This document shows positions 18,376-26,232 of a DNA stretch of 64,000 nt, piece by piece. The DNA comes from Herbaspirillum sp. WKF16. GTDB taxonomy: Bacteria > Pseudomonadota > Gammaproteobacteria > Burkholderiales > Burkholderiaceae_D. Each line of letters begins with the position of its first letter. Position 1 is the first letter of the stretch. Position numbers and translations under genes: made by a program. The notes under the pieces are model-generated. The model was not told where the DNA came from and ran no database searches. It worked only from the letters and a program-made list of their open reading frames with translations. The stretch lies in the NCBI RefSeq assembly GCF_028993615.1, contig NZ_CP118632.1, forward strand, positions 4,154,001 to 4,218,000. The letters are read 5' to 3'.

Positions 18376-19295
18376 ACTGGTTGCGCCAACACTATGCCGC
18401 CATGATGGATGCGCTGCGCCACCTACTGCGCTCGCCCGGCAACTTCCTGCTCAACGTGCTGGTGGTGTCGATCGCGCTGGCGCTGCCCTTCGCCGGCCTG
18501 TCGGCGCTGGAAAACGTGCGGCCGATTTCCGAGCAGATGTCGGTCGAGCCCGAGATCAGCATCTTCATGAAGATGGACGCCGGCCGCGACGCCTCGCAGG
18601 CCATGGGCAAGACCATCGCCCAGGTCCTGAAGGACAGCGACACCGTCGGCCGCGTTGAATTCATCCCGCGCGAAAAGGCCTTCGATGCCTTGAAGAGCAA
18701 GACCGGCCTGGCCGACGTGCTGGCCACGCTGGGCAGCAATCCGCTGCCGGACAGCTTCGTGCTGCGCCTGCCGGGCTTCCAGAACGCCATGGACGCCGGC
18801 CGCGTCGACGACATCGCGCAAAAGCTCAAGAGCCAGCCCGGCGTAGATACCGTCCAGATCGACTCCGAATGGGTCAAGCGCCTGGCGGCGCTGCTGCGCA
18901 TCCTGCGGCTGGTGTTGCTGTTCCTGGGCATCACGCTGGGCGCGGTGGTGATCGCCGTGGTGTTCAACACCATCCGCCTGCAGGTGATGACCCAGCGCGA
19001 GGAGATCGAGGTCTCGCGCCTGCTGGGCGCGACCAACTCCTTCATCCATCGCCCGTTCTACTACACCGGCGCCCTGCTCGGCCTGTGCGCCGGCGGGGTG
19101 GCGCTGGGGCTGGTGGTGGCGGCGCAGCAACCGCTCAACACGGCCATCCTGGATTTCGCCCACCTGTACGCCTCCGAGTTCCAGCTGGCGCTGCCCAGCC
19201 CGATGTCGATCGCCCTGCTGCTCACGGTCAGCGCGCTGCTGGGACTGTTCGGGGCGATGCTGTCGGTGCGCAGGCACCTGGCGCGCATGGGCTGA
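18372..19295 (+). CDS. ftsX: Cell-division permease FtsX
   Basis: A 307-residue inner-membrane protein with four transmembrane segments. The first is near residues 24-44 (FLLNVLVVSIALALPFAGL) and the other three are in the C-terminal half. Between them lies the periplasmic domain (about residues 50-165) that contacts EnvC-type activators. The conserved R/E-rich cytosolic loop reads TQREEIEVSRLLGATNSFI. It is last of ftsY-ftsE-ftsX and followed 34 bp later by a strong terminator. Confidence 0.96.
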   Translation: MNWLRQHYAAMMDALRHLLRSPGNFLLNVLVVSIALALPFAGLSALENVRPISEQMSVEPEISIFMKMDAGRDASQAMGKTIAQVLKDSDTVGRVEFIPREKAFDALKSKTGLADVLATLGSNPLPDSFVLRLPGFQNAMDAGRVDDIAQKLKSQPGVDTVQIDSEWVKRLAALLRILRLVLLFLGITLGAVVIAVVFNTIRLQVMTQREEIEVSRLLGATNSFIHRPFYYTGALLGLCAGGVALGLVVAAQQPLNTAILDFAHLYASEFQLALPSPMSIALLLTVSALLGLFGAMLSVRRHLARMG

Positions 19296-19329
19296 ACCGG
19301 CGCCGCCGATCTTTCCGGATAAACAACAA

Positions 19330-19364
19330 ACGGCCGGCGGGCGAGAAACCCGGCGGCCGTTTTT
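19330..19364 (+). terminator. Rho-independent terminator after ftsX
   Basis: A 12-bp stem with one mismatch (ACGGCCGGCGGG paired with CCCGGCGGCCGT), a 7-nt loop CGAGAAA and a TTTT tract. It separates ftsYEX from rpoH, so rpoH needs its own promoter. Confidence 0.85.
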
Positions 19365-19572
19365 ACGTGATGCAGCTGTGCCCCTTGAAAACGGCTCAGC
19401 TGCCTCTATATGCAGAACTCCCTCGCTGCAAAAATTGTTACAGGTTTTTGTGCGCGTCTTTGACCCGCATCGCAACTTTGTTCCTCGAAGTCCTTCTAAG
19501 ATACTAGGGACGAAAGCAATGATTATCAGGATTGCAATAGAGCAGTTCTATCGGGGTCTTCCAAACTTGCAA

Positions 19573-19599
19573 TTAGCACTCTCAAATGACGAGTGCTAG
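19573..19599 (+). promoter_or_regulatory. CIRCE operator (HrcA binding site) upstream of rpoH
   Basis: TTAGCACTC, a 9-nt spacer, then GAGTGCTAG: an inverted repeat matching the CIRCE consensus TTAGCACTC-N9-GAGTGCTAA at 17 of 18 bases, with exact spacing. CIRCE is bound by the repressor HrcA, normally at groESL and dnaK. It lies over the likely rpoH core promoter, so HrcA should repress rpoH transcription until heat shock. hrcA itself is not in the window. Confidence 0.9.
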
Positions 19600-19602
19600 A
19601 AT
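19573..19602 (+). promoter_or_regulatory. Probable rpoH promoter overlapping CIRCE
   Basis: TTAGCA at 19573 (4/6 match to a -35 box), an 18-bp spacer and TAGAAT at 19597 (5/6 match to -10). The two boxes coincide with the two CIRCE arms, a layout that suits repression by occlusion. The predicted leader to the TTG start is about 100 nt. Confidence 0.5.
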
Positions 19603-19700
19603 ACCTTATCGAAATGCTCCAGTTTTAAAGCGCCCCATCAAGGCTTCTGAAGCATTGCCGTATCCGAACGTCGTCTACACGTCGCTTCCGCAAGGAAACA

Positions 19701-19705
19701 AGGAG
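19701..19705 (+). promoter_or_regulatory. Ribosome-binding site deciding the rpoH start
   Basis: AGGAG lies 6 bp before the TTG at 19712. Neither the in-frame ATG at 19586, which lies inside CIRCE, nor the ATG at 19742 has a comparable site. Confidence 0.75.
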
Positions 19706-19711
19706 AATCAA

Positions 19712-20611
19712 TTGAAAGCAGCGTCTGCACAATCTGCACTTATGCCGGTCGAGTCGAATGCGCTCGCGCTCGGTTTTTCCGGCAGCCTGGGCAACATCGA
19801 CGCGTATATCTCGGCAGTGAACCGCCTGCCCATGCTGACTGCCGAAGAAGAAGGCAAGCTGGCCCGCGACCTGCGCGAAAAGAACGATCTGGGCGCCGCC
19901 CAGAAGATGGTGTTGTCGCACCTGCGCCTGGTGGTGTCGATCGCGCGCGGCTATCTGGGCTACGGCCTGCCGCACGCCGACCTGATCCAGGAAGGCAATA
20001 TCGGCCTGATGAAGGCGGTCAAGCGCTTCGACCCCAACCAGAACGTGCGCCTGGTGTCGTACGCCATGCACTGGATCAAGGCTGAGATCCACGAATACAT
20101 CCTGAAGAACTGGCGCCTGGTGAAGGTCGCCACGACCAAGGCCCAGCGCAAGCTGTTCTTCAACCTGCGCAGCCACAAGGAAGGCCTGGACGCCATGACG
20201 CCGGCGCAGGTCGAGGCCCTGGCCAAGACCCTGGACGTGAAGCGCGAAGAAGTGATCGAGATGGAAACCCGCCTCTCGGGTCGCGACATCGCGCTGGAGT
20301 CGCCCACCGACGATGAAGACGACAAGTTCGCGCCGATTGCCTATCTGTCGTCGGAAAACTCGGAGCCGACCCGCGTGATCGAGTCCAAGCAGTACGACCG
20401 CATGCAATCCGAAGGCCTGGAAGCCGCACTGTCCAAGCTGGACGACCGTTCGCGCCGCATCGTGGAAGCCCGCTGGCTGGCCAACGACGACGGCTCGGGC
20501 GCGACCCTGCACGAGCTGGCGGCCGAATTCGGCGTCTCGGCCGAGCGGATCCGCCAGATCGAAGCGGTGGCGCTGAAGAAGATGAAGACTGCGCTGCAGG
20601 CGTATTCGTAA
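19712..20611 (+). CDS. rpoH: RNA polymerase heat-shock sigma factor RpoH (sigma-32)
   Basis: A 299-residue sigma factor directing transcription of heat-shock genes. Region 2 includes DLIQEGNIGLMKAVKRFDP and the aromatic-rich VSYAMHWIKAEIHEYIL. The RpoH box KAQRKLFFNLR, diagnostic for sigma-32, follows, and region 4 ends in an HTH (LHELAAEFGVSAERIRQIE). I call a TTG start at 19712 because of AGGAG at ideal spacing; this gives the normal RpoH length. Expression is probably controlled by HrcA through CIRCE, and perhaps by RNA structure in the leader. Confidence 0.96.
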   Translation: MKAASAQSALMPVESNALALGFSGSLGNIDAYISAVNRLPMLTAEEEGKLARDLREKNDLGAAQKMVLSHLRLVVSIARGYLGYGLPHADLIQEGNIGLMKAVKRFDPNQNVRLVSYAMHWIKAEIHEYILKNWRLVKVATTKAQRKLFFNLRSHKEGLDAMTPAQVEALAKTLDVKREEVIEMETRLSGRDIALESPTDDEDDKFAPIAYLSSENSEPTRVIESKQYDRMQSEGLEAALSKLDDRSRRIVEARWLANDDGSGATLHELAAEFGVSAERIRQIEAVALKKMKTALQAYS

Positions 20612-20629
20612 TCCACAGGCAGCAAAGGA

Positions 20630-20655
20630 AAAAGGCACCCTCGGGTGCCTTTTTT
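20630..20655 (+). terminator. Rho-independent terminator after rpoH (bidirectional)
   Basis: AAAAGGCACC-CTCG-GGTGCCTTTTTT: a perfect stem with a four-base loop and T-runs on both strands. It serves rpoH and probably also the converging sco gene. Confidence 0.9.
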
Positions 20656-20678
20656 CATGCCTGGACGATGCGCGACGC

Positions 20679-21272
20679 TCAGGACAGCAGCAGCTTGATG
20701 TCATGCGCCAGCGTCTGCGGCCCCTGGCCATGCTTGACGAAGAGGCGAATGTGGCCGGCCGGGTCGAACACGTAGCTGCCGGCGGTGTGGTCCATGGTGT
20801 AGCTGCCCGCCTGCTTGCCCGGCACCTTCTGGTAGAACACCTTGAACTCCTTGGCGACCTTTTCGGTCTGCTCCAGGCTGCCGCGCAAGCCGAGGAAGCG
20901 CTTGTCGAAGGCAGGCACATATTGCGCCAGGATCTCCTGCGTGTCGCGTTCAGGGTCGACGCTTACGAACAGCACCTGCACGCGGTCGGCATCCGGCCCC
21001 AGCTCCTTCATGACGTTGGCCATCTCCACCATGGTGGTCGGGCAGACGTCGGGGCATTGGGTATAGCCGAAGAACATCACCACCACCTTGCCCTTGAAGT
21101 CGGCCAGGGTGCGCGGCTGGCCGTTGTGGTCGGTCAGCGCGAAGTCCTTGGCGTAGTCGAGGCCGGTGACATCGGTGTTGTTGAATTTCAGTTCTGGCTT
21201 GGACGGGCCGCAGCCCGCCACCAGCGCGGCGCAGCCGGCCAGCAGCAGCGTCGTGAAGAGGCGTCGCTTCAT
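20679..21272 (-). CDS. SCO1/SenC family copper chaperone lipoprotein
   Basis: A 197-residue membrane-anchored periplasmic protein for CuA-site assembly in cytochrome c oxidase. It has a lipobox with Cys21 (LVAGC), a thioredoxin fold, the copper motif CPDVC and the distal histidine in MDHTAGSYVFDP. It closes the cox assembly run, 4 bp after ctaB. The copper ligands are intact, so it should be functional. Confidence 0.93.
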   Translation of the reverse strand: MKRRLFTTLLLAGCAALVAGCGPSKPELKFNNTDVTGLDYAKDFALTDHNGQPRTLADFKGKVVVMFFGYTQCPDVCPTTMVEMANVMKELGPDADRVQVLFVSVDPERDTQEILAQYVPAFDKRFLGLRGSLEQTEKVAKEFKVFYQKVPGKQAGSYTMDHTAGSYVFDPAGHIRLFVKHGQGPQTLAHDIKLLLS

Positions 21273-21276
21273 GGGA

Positions 21277-22170
21277 TCAGAAGGTACGGAACAGGAAATA
21301 GTGGTCCACCAGCAGCACCGCGAACAGGATCGACAGGTAGACGATGGAGTACGCGAAGGCGCGGCGCGCGATCAGGTCGGTGTAGTGGCGATAGATCTGC
21401 CACGAATACCAGAAGAAGATGGCGTCCAGCACCACCGCCGTGCCCAGGTAGATCAGCCCGCTCATGCCGATGGCGAAGGGCAGCATGCTGGTGGCCAGCA
21501 GCGCGATCGTGTACATCAGGATGTGGAACTTGGTGACCTCCATGCCGTGCGTGATGGGCAGCATCGGCAGGCCGGACTTGGCGTAGTCGTCGCGGCGGTA
21601 CATGGCCAGCGCCCAGAAGTGCGGCGGCGTCCAGATGAAGATGATCATCACCAGCACCCAGGCTTGCATCGGCACGTCGTTGGCGATGGCGGCCCAGCCC
21701 AGCGCCGGCGGCATGGCGCCGGCCAGGCCGCCGATGACGATGTTCTGCGGCGTGGCGGGCTTGAGGATGATGGTGTAGATGATGGCGTAGCCGACGAAGG
21801 TGGCGAAGGTCAGCCACATGGTCAGCGGGTTGACCAGGGTGTAGAGCACCCACATGCCCAGGCCGCCGATGACGCCCGAGAACACCAGCGTCTGCGGTAC
21901 GGTGATCTCGCCGCGCGCCAGCGGACGGCGGGCGGTGCGCGCCATGCGCGAATCGATCTCGCGCTCGACCAGGCAGTTGATGGCGAACGCGGCCCCGGCC
22001 AGCAGCCAGATGCCCAGCGTGCCGAACACCACCTTGTGCCAGTCCGGCAGGTCGGGGCTGGACAGGAACATGCCGATCACGGCGCAGAACACGGCCAGCT
22101 GCGTCACGCGCGGCTTGGTCAGTGCCCAGTACTGGGCGATGCGGTTGGGTTGGGCGGTCAATGTGGTCAT
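21277..22170 (-). CDS. ctaB: Protoheme IX farnesyltransferase (heme O synthase)
   Basis: A 297-residue UbiA-superfamily membrane enzyme that adds a farnesyl group to heme B to give heme O, precursor of heme A. The prenyl-diphosphate motif [19 protein letters not shown] is clear, as are about eight to nine transmembrane segments. It lies 6 bp after ctaA, and the two steps are consecutive. Also known as cyoE in oxidase bo3 operons; the location next to ctaA favours ctaB. Confidence 0.95.
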   Translation of the reverse strand: MTTLTAQPNRIAQYWALTKPRVTQLAVFCAVIGMFLSSPDLPDWHKVVFGTLGIWLLAGAAFAINCLVEREIDSRMARTARRPLARGEITVPQTLVFSGVIGGLGMWVLYTLVNPLTMWLTFATFVGYAIIYTIILKPATPQNIVIGGLAGAMPPALGWAAIANDVPMQAWVLVMIIFIWTPPHFWALAMYRRDDYAKSGLPMLPITHGMEVTKFHILMYTIALLATSMLPFAIGMSGLIYLGTAVVLDAIFFWYSWQIYRHYTDLIARRAFAYSIVYLSILFAVLLVDHYFLFRTF

Positions 22171-22176
22171 GTCAGG

Positions 22177-23292
22177 TCACTGAGCTTGGGGGGAAGCGCT
22201 GGCAATGCCTGCGGGAGCGTAACGAGCCTTGTAGTTTAACATGACCAGCAGAACGACCAGCAGGGCGGCGCCGCCATTGTGCACCACAGCAATGGCCAGC
22301 GGCCAGTTCAGGTAGATGGTCGCCAGCCCGGTACAGAGCTGCAGGGCGAGCACGATCAGCAGCCAGCGGCCGGTCTTGCGCAGGCCGCCGTCGCGCAGCG
22401 CCCTGTGTGCCAGCCATACAACATACAAGATGACGACAAAGGCGAAGCTGCGGTGCACCCAGTGGATCGCGGTCAGCGCCTGGAACGGCAGGAAGTCGCC
22501 GGCGGCGGTCATGCCCAGGTGGCGCCACAGCGTGAAGCCATGCCCGAAATCCATGTCCGGCACCAGCTTGCCGTCGCACAGCGGGAAGTCGGTGCAGGCC
22601 AACGCCGCGTAATTGGTGCTGACCCAGCCGCCCAGGGCGATCTGCAGCGTCAGCAGGGCCAAGCCCAGCGTGGCCGGCCAAACCAGCGCGCGACCCGGCG
22701 CCACCGGCAGGTGCGGGCTCTGGCGCGCCGCCAGCCAGGCCAGCATGGCCAGCAGCGTCAGTCCCAGCAGCAAGTGGATGGTGACGATGACCGGCTGCAG
22801 CTTCATGGTCACGGTCCAGGCGCCGAAAGCGCCCTGCAGACAGACGAAGCCCAGCAGCGCGGTAGGAAACCAGGGCCGGTACTGTAGCTCTGAACCCTTC
22901 GACTTGATCCAGCGCCGCCAGGCGATGGCCATCAGGGCGATGATCAGCACGCCCACGGCCATGGCCAGATAGCGGTGCGTCATCTCGATCCAGGCCTTGC
23001 CCCAGGTCACCGGGCCGGTCGGCATGGCGGCCTGCGCGGCATTGATGTGCTCGTGCGCCAGCAGCGGGTTGGAATGGTTGTAGCAGCCGGGCCAGTCCGG
23101 GCAGCCCAGGCCGGAATCGGTCAGGCGCGTGAAGGCGCCGAACATGATCAGGTCGAAGGTGAAGAACATCGTCACCCACACCAGCTTGCGGTATTTGTTG
23201 TCGAGGCCCTTGGCCCGCCACACCAGCGAGAGCGGGACCAGCGCCACCAGCAGGCCGGTCAGGCCCAGTTCCATCAGCGTTATTGCATTCAT
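22177..23292 (-). CDS. ctaA: Heme A synthase, COX15/CtaA family
   Basis: A 371-residue inner-membrane monooxygenase turning heme O into heme A. Eight hydrophobic segments are visible. Conserved features include GAFTRLTDSGLGCPDWPGCYN near residue 55, HRYLAMAVG, and the second-half histidines in IHWVHRSFAFVV and VHNGGAALLVV. It forms an operon with ctaB downstream, and upstream are the Sco-like gene and surf1. Confidence 0.94.
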   Translation of the reverse strand: MNAITLMELGLTGLLVALVPLSLVWRAKGLDNKYRKLVWVTMFFTFDLIMFGAFTRLTDSGLGCPDWPGCYNHSNPLLAHEHINAAQAAMPTGPVTWGKAWIEMTHRYLAMAVGVLIIALMAIAWRRWIKSKGSELQYRPWFPTALLGFVCLQGAFGAWTVTMKLQPVIVTIHLLLGLTLLAMLAWLAARQSPHLPVAPGRALVWPATLGLALLTLQIALGGWVSTNYAALACTDFPLCDGKLVPDMDFGHGFTLWRHLGMTAAGDFLPFQALTAIHWVHRSFAFVVILYVVWLAHRALRDGGLRKTGRWLLIVLALQLCTGLATIYLNWPLAIAVVHNGGAALLVVLLVMLNYKARYAPAGIASASPQAQ

Positions 23293-23320
23293 CTTGTGCC
23301 AAACATCTGCCGTTGCCCGC

Positions 23321-23953
23321 CTAGCCGATGGCCGAGGCGCGCAGCAGCTTGGAAATGTCCTTCTTCATCTTGCCCGGATCGGGATCCTTGGGAAAGCGCA
23401 TCATCAGGTTGCCCAGCGGATCGATCAGGTAGATGTGATCCTCCACCGACGTGCCCTGCTCCACCGGCAGCCAGGCTTTCAGCTTGCCGGCGTCGACCCG
23501 CAACATATCGGTGCCGTCGTACTCGCGGATCAGCATGGTCTCCACCGGCGCCTTGTCGGTCACCAGCCAGACGCGCTCGATGCGCTCCATCTCCTTGCCC
23601 TGCATCAGCCGCAGCTGGCGCATGGTGAAGAGCTTGTTGCGGCAGGCCGCGGCGCAGTCGGCGCCATCCACCTGCAGCATGATCCATTTGCCTCGGTAGT
23701 CCCCCAGGCCGGCCTTGGCGCCGTCGAGCGCGCTGCTGCCCAGGTCGGGGATGGGATACTGGCGCGGGTCGATCAACGCGCCGTAGTTGTTGCGGCTCTC
23801 CGGCTTGATCACATAGTAGGTGAAGTACGACGCGATCATCGGCGCCGCGCATACCGCCACCACCGCCAGCATCTTCCAGCGGCCGACGCGGCGGCGTTTT
23901 TGATCGGCTGCCGCGTCCGCAGGATTCGCGCCTGCCTTAAGATTGTCTGTCAT
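23321..23953 (-). CDS. Membrane-anchored thioredoxin-fold (Sco-like) oxidase assembly protein
   Basis: A 210-residue protein with one transmembrane segment at about residues 27-47 (MLAVVAVCAAPMIASYFTYYV) and a periplasmic domain resembling a divergent Sco/thioredoxin fold. The domain has GKWIMLQVDGADCAAACRNKL with a CxxxC pair, then VEDHIYLIDPLGNLMMRFP, which keeps a His where Sco has its copper ligand. It overlaps surf1 by 17 bp and precedes ctaA, so a role in oxidase biogenesis is likely. The family is often annotated only as hypothetical, and the function is inference from context and motif. Confidence 0.7.
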   Translation of the reverse strand: MTDNLKAGANPADAAADQKRRRVGRWKMLAVVAVCAAPMIASYFTYYVIKPESRNNYGALIDPRQYPIPDLGSSALDGAKAGLGDYRGKWIMLQVDGADCAAACRNKLFTMRQLRLMQGKEMERIERVWLVTDKAPVETMLIREYDGTDMLRVDAGKLKAWLPVEQGTSVEDHIYLIDPLGNLMMRFPKDPDPGKMKKDISKLLRASAIG

Positions 23954-24662
23954 TGCGACCACGCTTGAACCCCGTGACAAGGAAAAATACAATCGCCATC
24001 GCCGCCAGCGCATACCACTGCAGCGCGTAGGCGCGATGGCGCTCTATGCCCAGCGACGGCGCCGGCCAGTCGCGCGCCAGCCCGTCGTCGACGCCGGGCG
24101 ACGCCGTGCGCTGCTCCACCACGTAAGACGACAGCGGCAAGCCGCTGGCCGCGGCCAGCGCGGCAACATCGAGGTTCTGCAGGATCGCGCCCGGCGTTGG
24201 CGCATCGGCCCGGCCCAGCTGCAGCACTTGGCCGGCATCGCGACGCAGCACGCCGTCGATGCGCGTGCTCCCCTGCGGCAGCGGCGGCCGCGGCACCTTG
24301 GCGCGGTCGTTTGCATCGCGCGGCGTCCAGCCGCGGGCAACCATCACCGCCTGCTGCGCGCCCGCTATTTTAAACGCGGTCAGCACATGGAAGCCGGGCA
24401 CGCCGTCGTGCGGACGATTTTCCAGGTAGACCGTCCACTGCGGCACGAACTCGCCCTCCAGCAGGACATGCCGGAACTCATGATCGCCGCCGGCCGGCAG
24501 CGCCTGCAGCGGCGCCTGCCTGGCGCGCGTCTCCATGCGCTGCCGGATGCCCAGCTTTTCGTCGGCGCGGCGGGTCTGCCACTGCCCCAGCGCGATGCCG
24601 GCGGCGGCGACCACGATGGTGGCGCAGAGGGGAATCCAGCGTATTCGAAATCGGATCGGCAT
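23937..24662 (-). CDS. SURF1 family cytochrome oxidase biogenesis protein
   Basis: A 241-residue inner-membrane protein with two transmembrane helices, one near residues 9-26 and one at the C-terminus (ALQWYALAAMAIVFFLVTGF), around a periplasmic domain. SURF1 proteins bind heme A and help insert it into subunit I. The LGQWQTRRADEKL segment after the first helix and VARGWTPRD are SURF1 signatures. It overlaps the Sco-like gene downstream. Confidence 0.9.
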   Translation of the reverse strand: MPIRFRIRWIPLCATIVVAAAGIALGQWQTRRADEKLGIRQRMETRARQAPLQALPAGGDHEFRHVLLEGEFVPQWTVYLENRPHDGVPGFHVLTAFKIAGAQQAVMVARGWTPRDANDRAKVPRPPLPQGSTRIDGVLRRDAGQVLQLGRADAPTPGAILQNLDVAALAAASGLPLSSYVVEQRTASPGVDDGLARDWPAPSLGIERHRAYALQWYALAAMAIVFFLVTGFKRGRNDRQS

Positions 24663-24762
24663 TCAGGCCTTGGCGCATTACAATGGATAAACAATACCTT
24701 CAACAGCCGTCCGGGCAAAAACAAGGCATCGGCGCGGCAGGAGACACAGGGATTCTACCCGT

Positions 24763-24963
24763 ATGAAAATCGTCGTCGCCATCGCCTTCATCCTCATCCT
24801 TGCCAGCCTCGCCTCGGCGCTGATCTTCCTCATGCGCGACAAGGGCAAGAGCAACCGCACCGTACAGGCGCTGACGCTGCGCGTGGGCTTCTCGGTGGCG
24901 CTGTTCCTGTTCATCCTGCTGAGTTACAAGCTGGGCTGGATACAGCCGACTGGCATCCGCTGA
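24763..24963 (+). CDS. DUF2909 twin-helix membrane protein
   Basis: A 66-residue protein with two hydrophobic helices (about residues 4-23 and 44-60) joined by a basic loop (RDKGKSNRTVQALTLRVG). It matches the small DUF2909 family found beside surf1 and oxidase genes in betaproteobacteria. It is the only plus-strand gene in the oxidase cluster and divides ctaE from surf1. Function unknown; an assembly or stability role is a guess from position. Confidence 0.8.
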   Translation: MKIVVAIAFILILASLASALIFLMRDKGKSNRTVQALTLRVGFSVALFLFILLSYKLGWIQPTGIR

Positions 24964-24990
24964 ACCGGCGCACCGCCCTTCCCCCACATG

Positions 24991-25018
24991 AAAAAGCCGC
25001 ACGGGGATGCGGCTTTTT
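24991..25018. terminator. Bidirectional terminator between DUF2909 and ctaE
   Basis: AAAAAGCCGCA, a 6-nt loop CGGGGA, then TGCGGCTTTTT: an 11-bp perfect stem with T-runs on both strands. It ends the DUF2909 transcript and the converging ctaE transcript. Confidence 0.9.
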
Positions 25019-25039
25019 CGATGCGGAGCCGGGCGCGGC

Positions 25040-25900
25040 TCAGAGCCAGTACACCACCACGTACAGGCCCAGCCACACAACGTCCACGAAGTGCCAGTAC
25101 CAGGCGGCGCCTTCGAAGGCGAAATGGTGGGTCGGCGTGAAATGGCCGCGCAGCAAGCGATACAGCACTACCGACAGCATGATGGCGCCCATGGTCACGT
25201 GGAAGCCGTGGAAGCCGGTCAGCATGAAGAAGGTGGAACCGTAGATGCCCGAGGTCAGCTTCAGGTTCAGCTCGGTGTAGGCATGGATGTACTCATAGGC
25301 CTGGAAGCCCATGAAGATCGCGCCCAGCAGGATGGTCAGGAATAGCCACACCGCAGTCGAGGTGCGATGGCCGGCGCGCAGCGCGTGGTGCGAGAAGGTC
25401 AGCGTCACGCCCGAGGTCAGCAGCAGCAGCGTGTTGATGGTCGGGATCGGGAACGGCCCCATGGTATTGAAGCTCTCCACCGTGTTGGCCGGACCGACGT
25501 TGCCCCAGTGCGCGGCGAAGTCGGGCCAGATCACCTTGTGATCAAGATCGGCTAGCCACGGCATGGTGATGCTGCGCGCATAGAACAGCGCGCCGAAGAA
25601 GGCGGCGAAGAACATCACCTCGGAGAAGATGAACCAACTCATGCTCCAGCGGTAGGAGCGGTCGATGTTCTCGCCGTAGAGACCGGATTCCGATTCCTTG
25701 ATGGCGTCGCCGAACCAGTAGTACAGCACCACCAGCACCATCAGGATGCCGACGATGTTGACATAGGGCGCCCACGATGCGCCGTTGACCCAGGCCGATG
25801 CGCCGATCATGGTGATGAGCATCGATATGCCCGCCATCATCGGCCAGCGCGACGGTCCCGGAACGAAGTAGTACGGCGCCTTGGCGTGTTGAGAACTCAT
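25040..25900 (-). CDS. ctaE: Cytochrome c oxidase subunit III
   Basis: A 286-residue inner-membrane protein with seven transmembrane segments. Signatures are YFVPGPSRWPMMAG, the SEVMFFAAFFGALFYAR helix with its conserved Glu, and the C-terminal FHGFHVTMGA and AWYWHFVDVVWL. The start at 25900 is preferred over 25906 because GGGAG lies 6 bp upstream of it. It is last of the ctaC-ctaD-ctaG-DUF2970-ctaE run. Confidence 0.95.
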   Translation of the reverse strand: MSSQHAKAPYYFVPGPSRWPMMAGISMLITMIGASAWVNGASWAPYVNIVGILMVLVVLYYWFGDAIKESESGLYGENIDRSYRWSMSWFIFSEVMFFAAFFGALFYARSITMPWLADLDHKVIWPDFAAHWGNVGPANTVESFNTMGPFPIPTINTLLLLTSGVTLTFSHHALRAGHRTSTAVWLFLTILLGAIFMGFQAYEYIHAYTELNLKLTSGIYGSTFFMLTGFHGFHVTMGAIMLSVVLYRLLRGHFTPTHHFAFEGAAWYWHFVDVVWLGLYVVVYWL

Positions 25901-25978
25901 TTCCATCTCCCGATACGAAATTCAGTGTTGGCCAGTTTTATTCTTGCCCTGCTGTTCTTACGATTCTTCCATTGCCTG

Positions 25979-26209
25979 TCAACCACCGGCCGCGCTGGCG
26001 ACCACCAGCCGCACGATGATCACCAGCACCGCCACGAAGATCGCCGCGCCCAGCACGCCGGCGATGATCACGTGCACCGGGTTGAGCCGCGCCGCGTCCG
26101 ACTCGTAGTCGCGCCGCTTGCGCACGCCGAAGAAGGACCAGAACACCGCCTTCATCGTCGCGCCGAACGAGGCCTTGCGTTGCGACGCCTGCTTCAGATC
26201 CTCGGTCAA
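25979..26209 (-). CDS. DUF2970 small membrane protein in the cox operon
   Basis: A 76-residue protein: an N-terminal cytosolic part (DLKQASQRKASFGATMKAVFWSFFGVRKRRDYE) and one transmembrane helix at the C-terminus. It matches DUF2970, found between ctaG and ctaE in betaproteobacteria. The start is TTG at 26209, with AAGGAG five bases upstream; the frame runs on to 26389 but there it only mirrors ctaG. Function unknown. Confidence 0.82.
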   Translation of the reverse strand: MTEDLKQASQRKASFGATMKAVFWSFFGVRKRRDYESDAARLNPVHVIIAGVLGAAIFVAVLVIIVRLVVASAAGG

Positions 26210-26232
26210 AACCGCTCCTTCGCGCAGCGCGC

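Noticed and set aside
19586..19711. The region upstream of the rpoH TTG as coding sequence
   Set aside because: It contains CIRCE and the AGGAG site and shows no similarity to RpoH N-termini.
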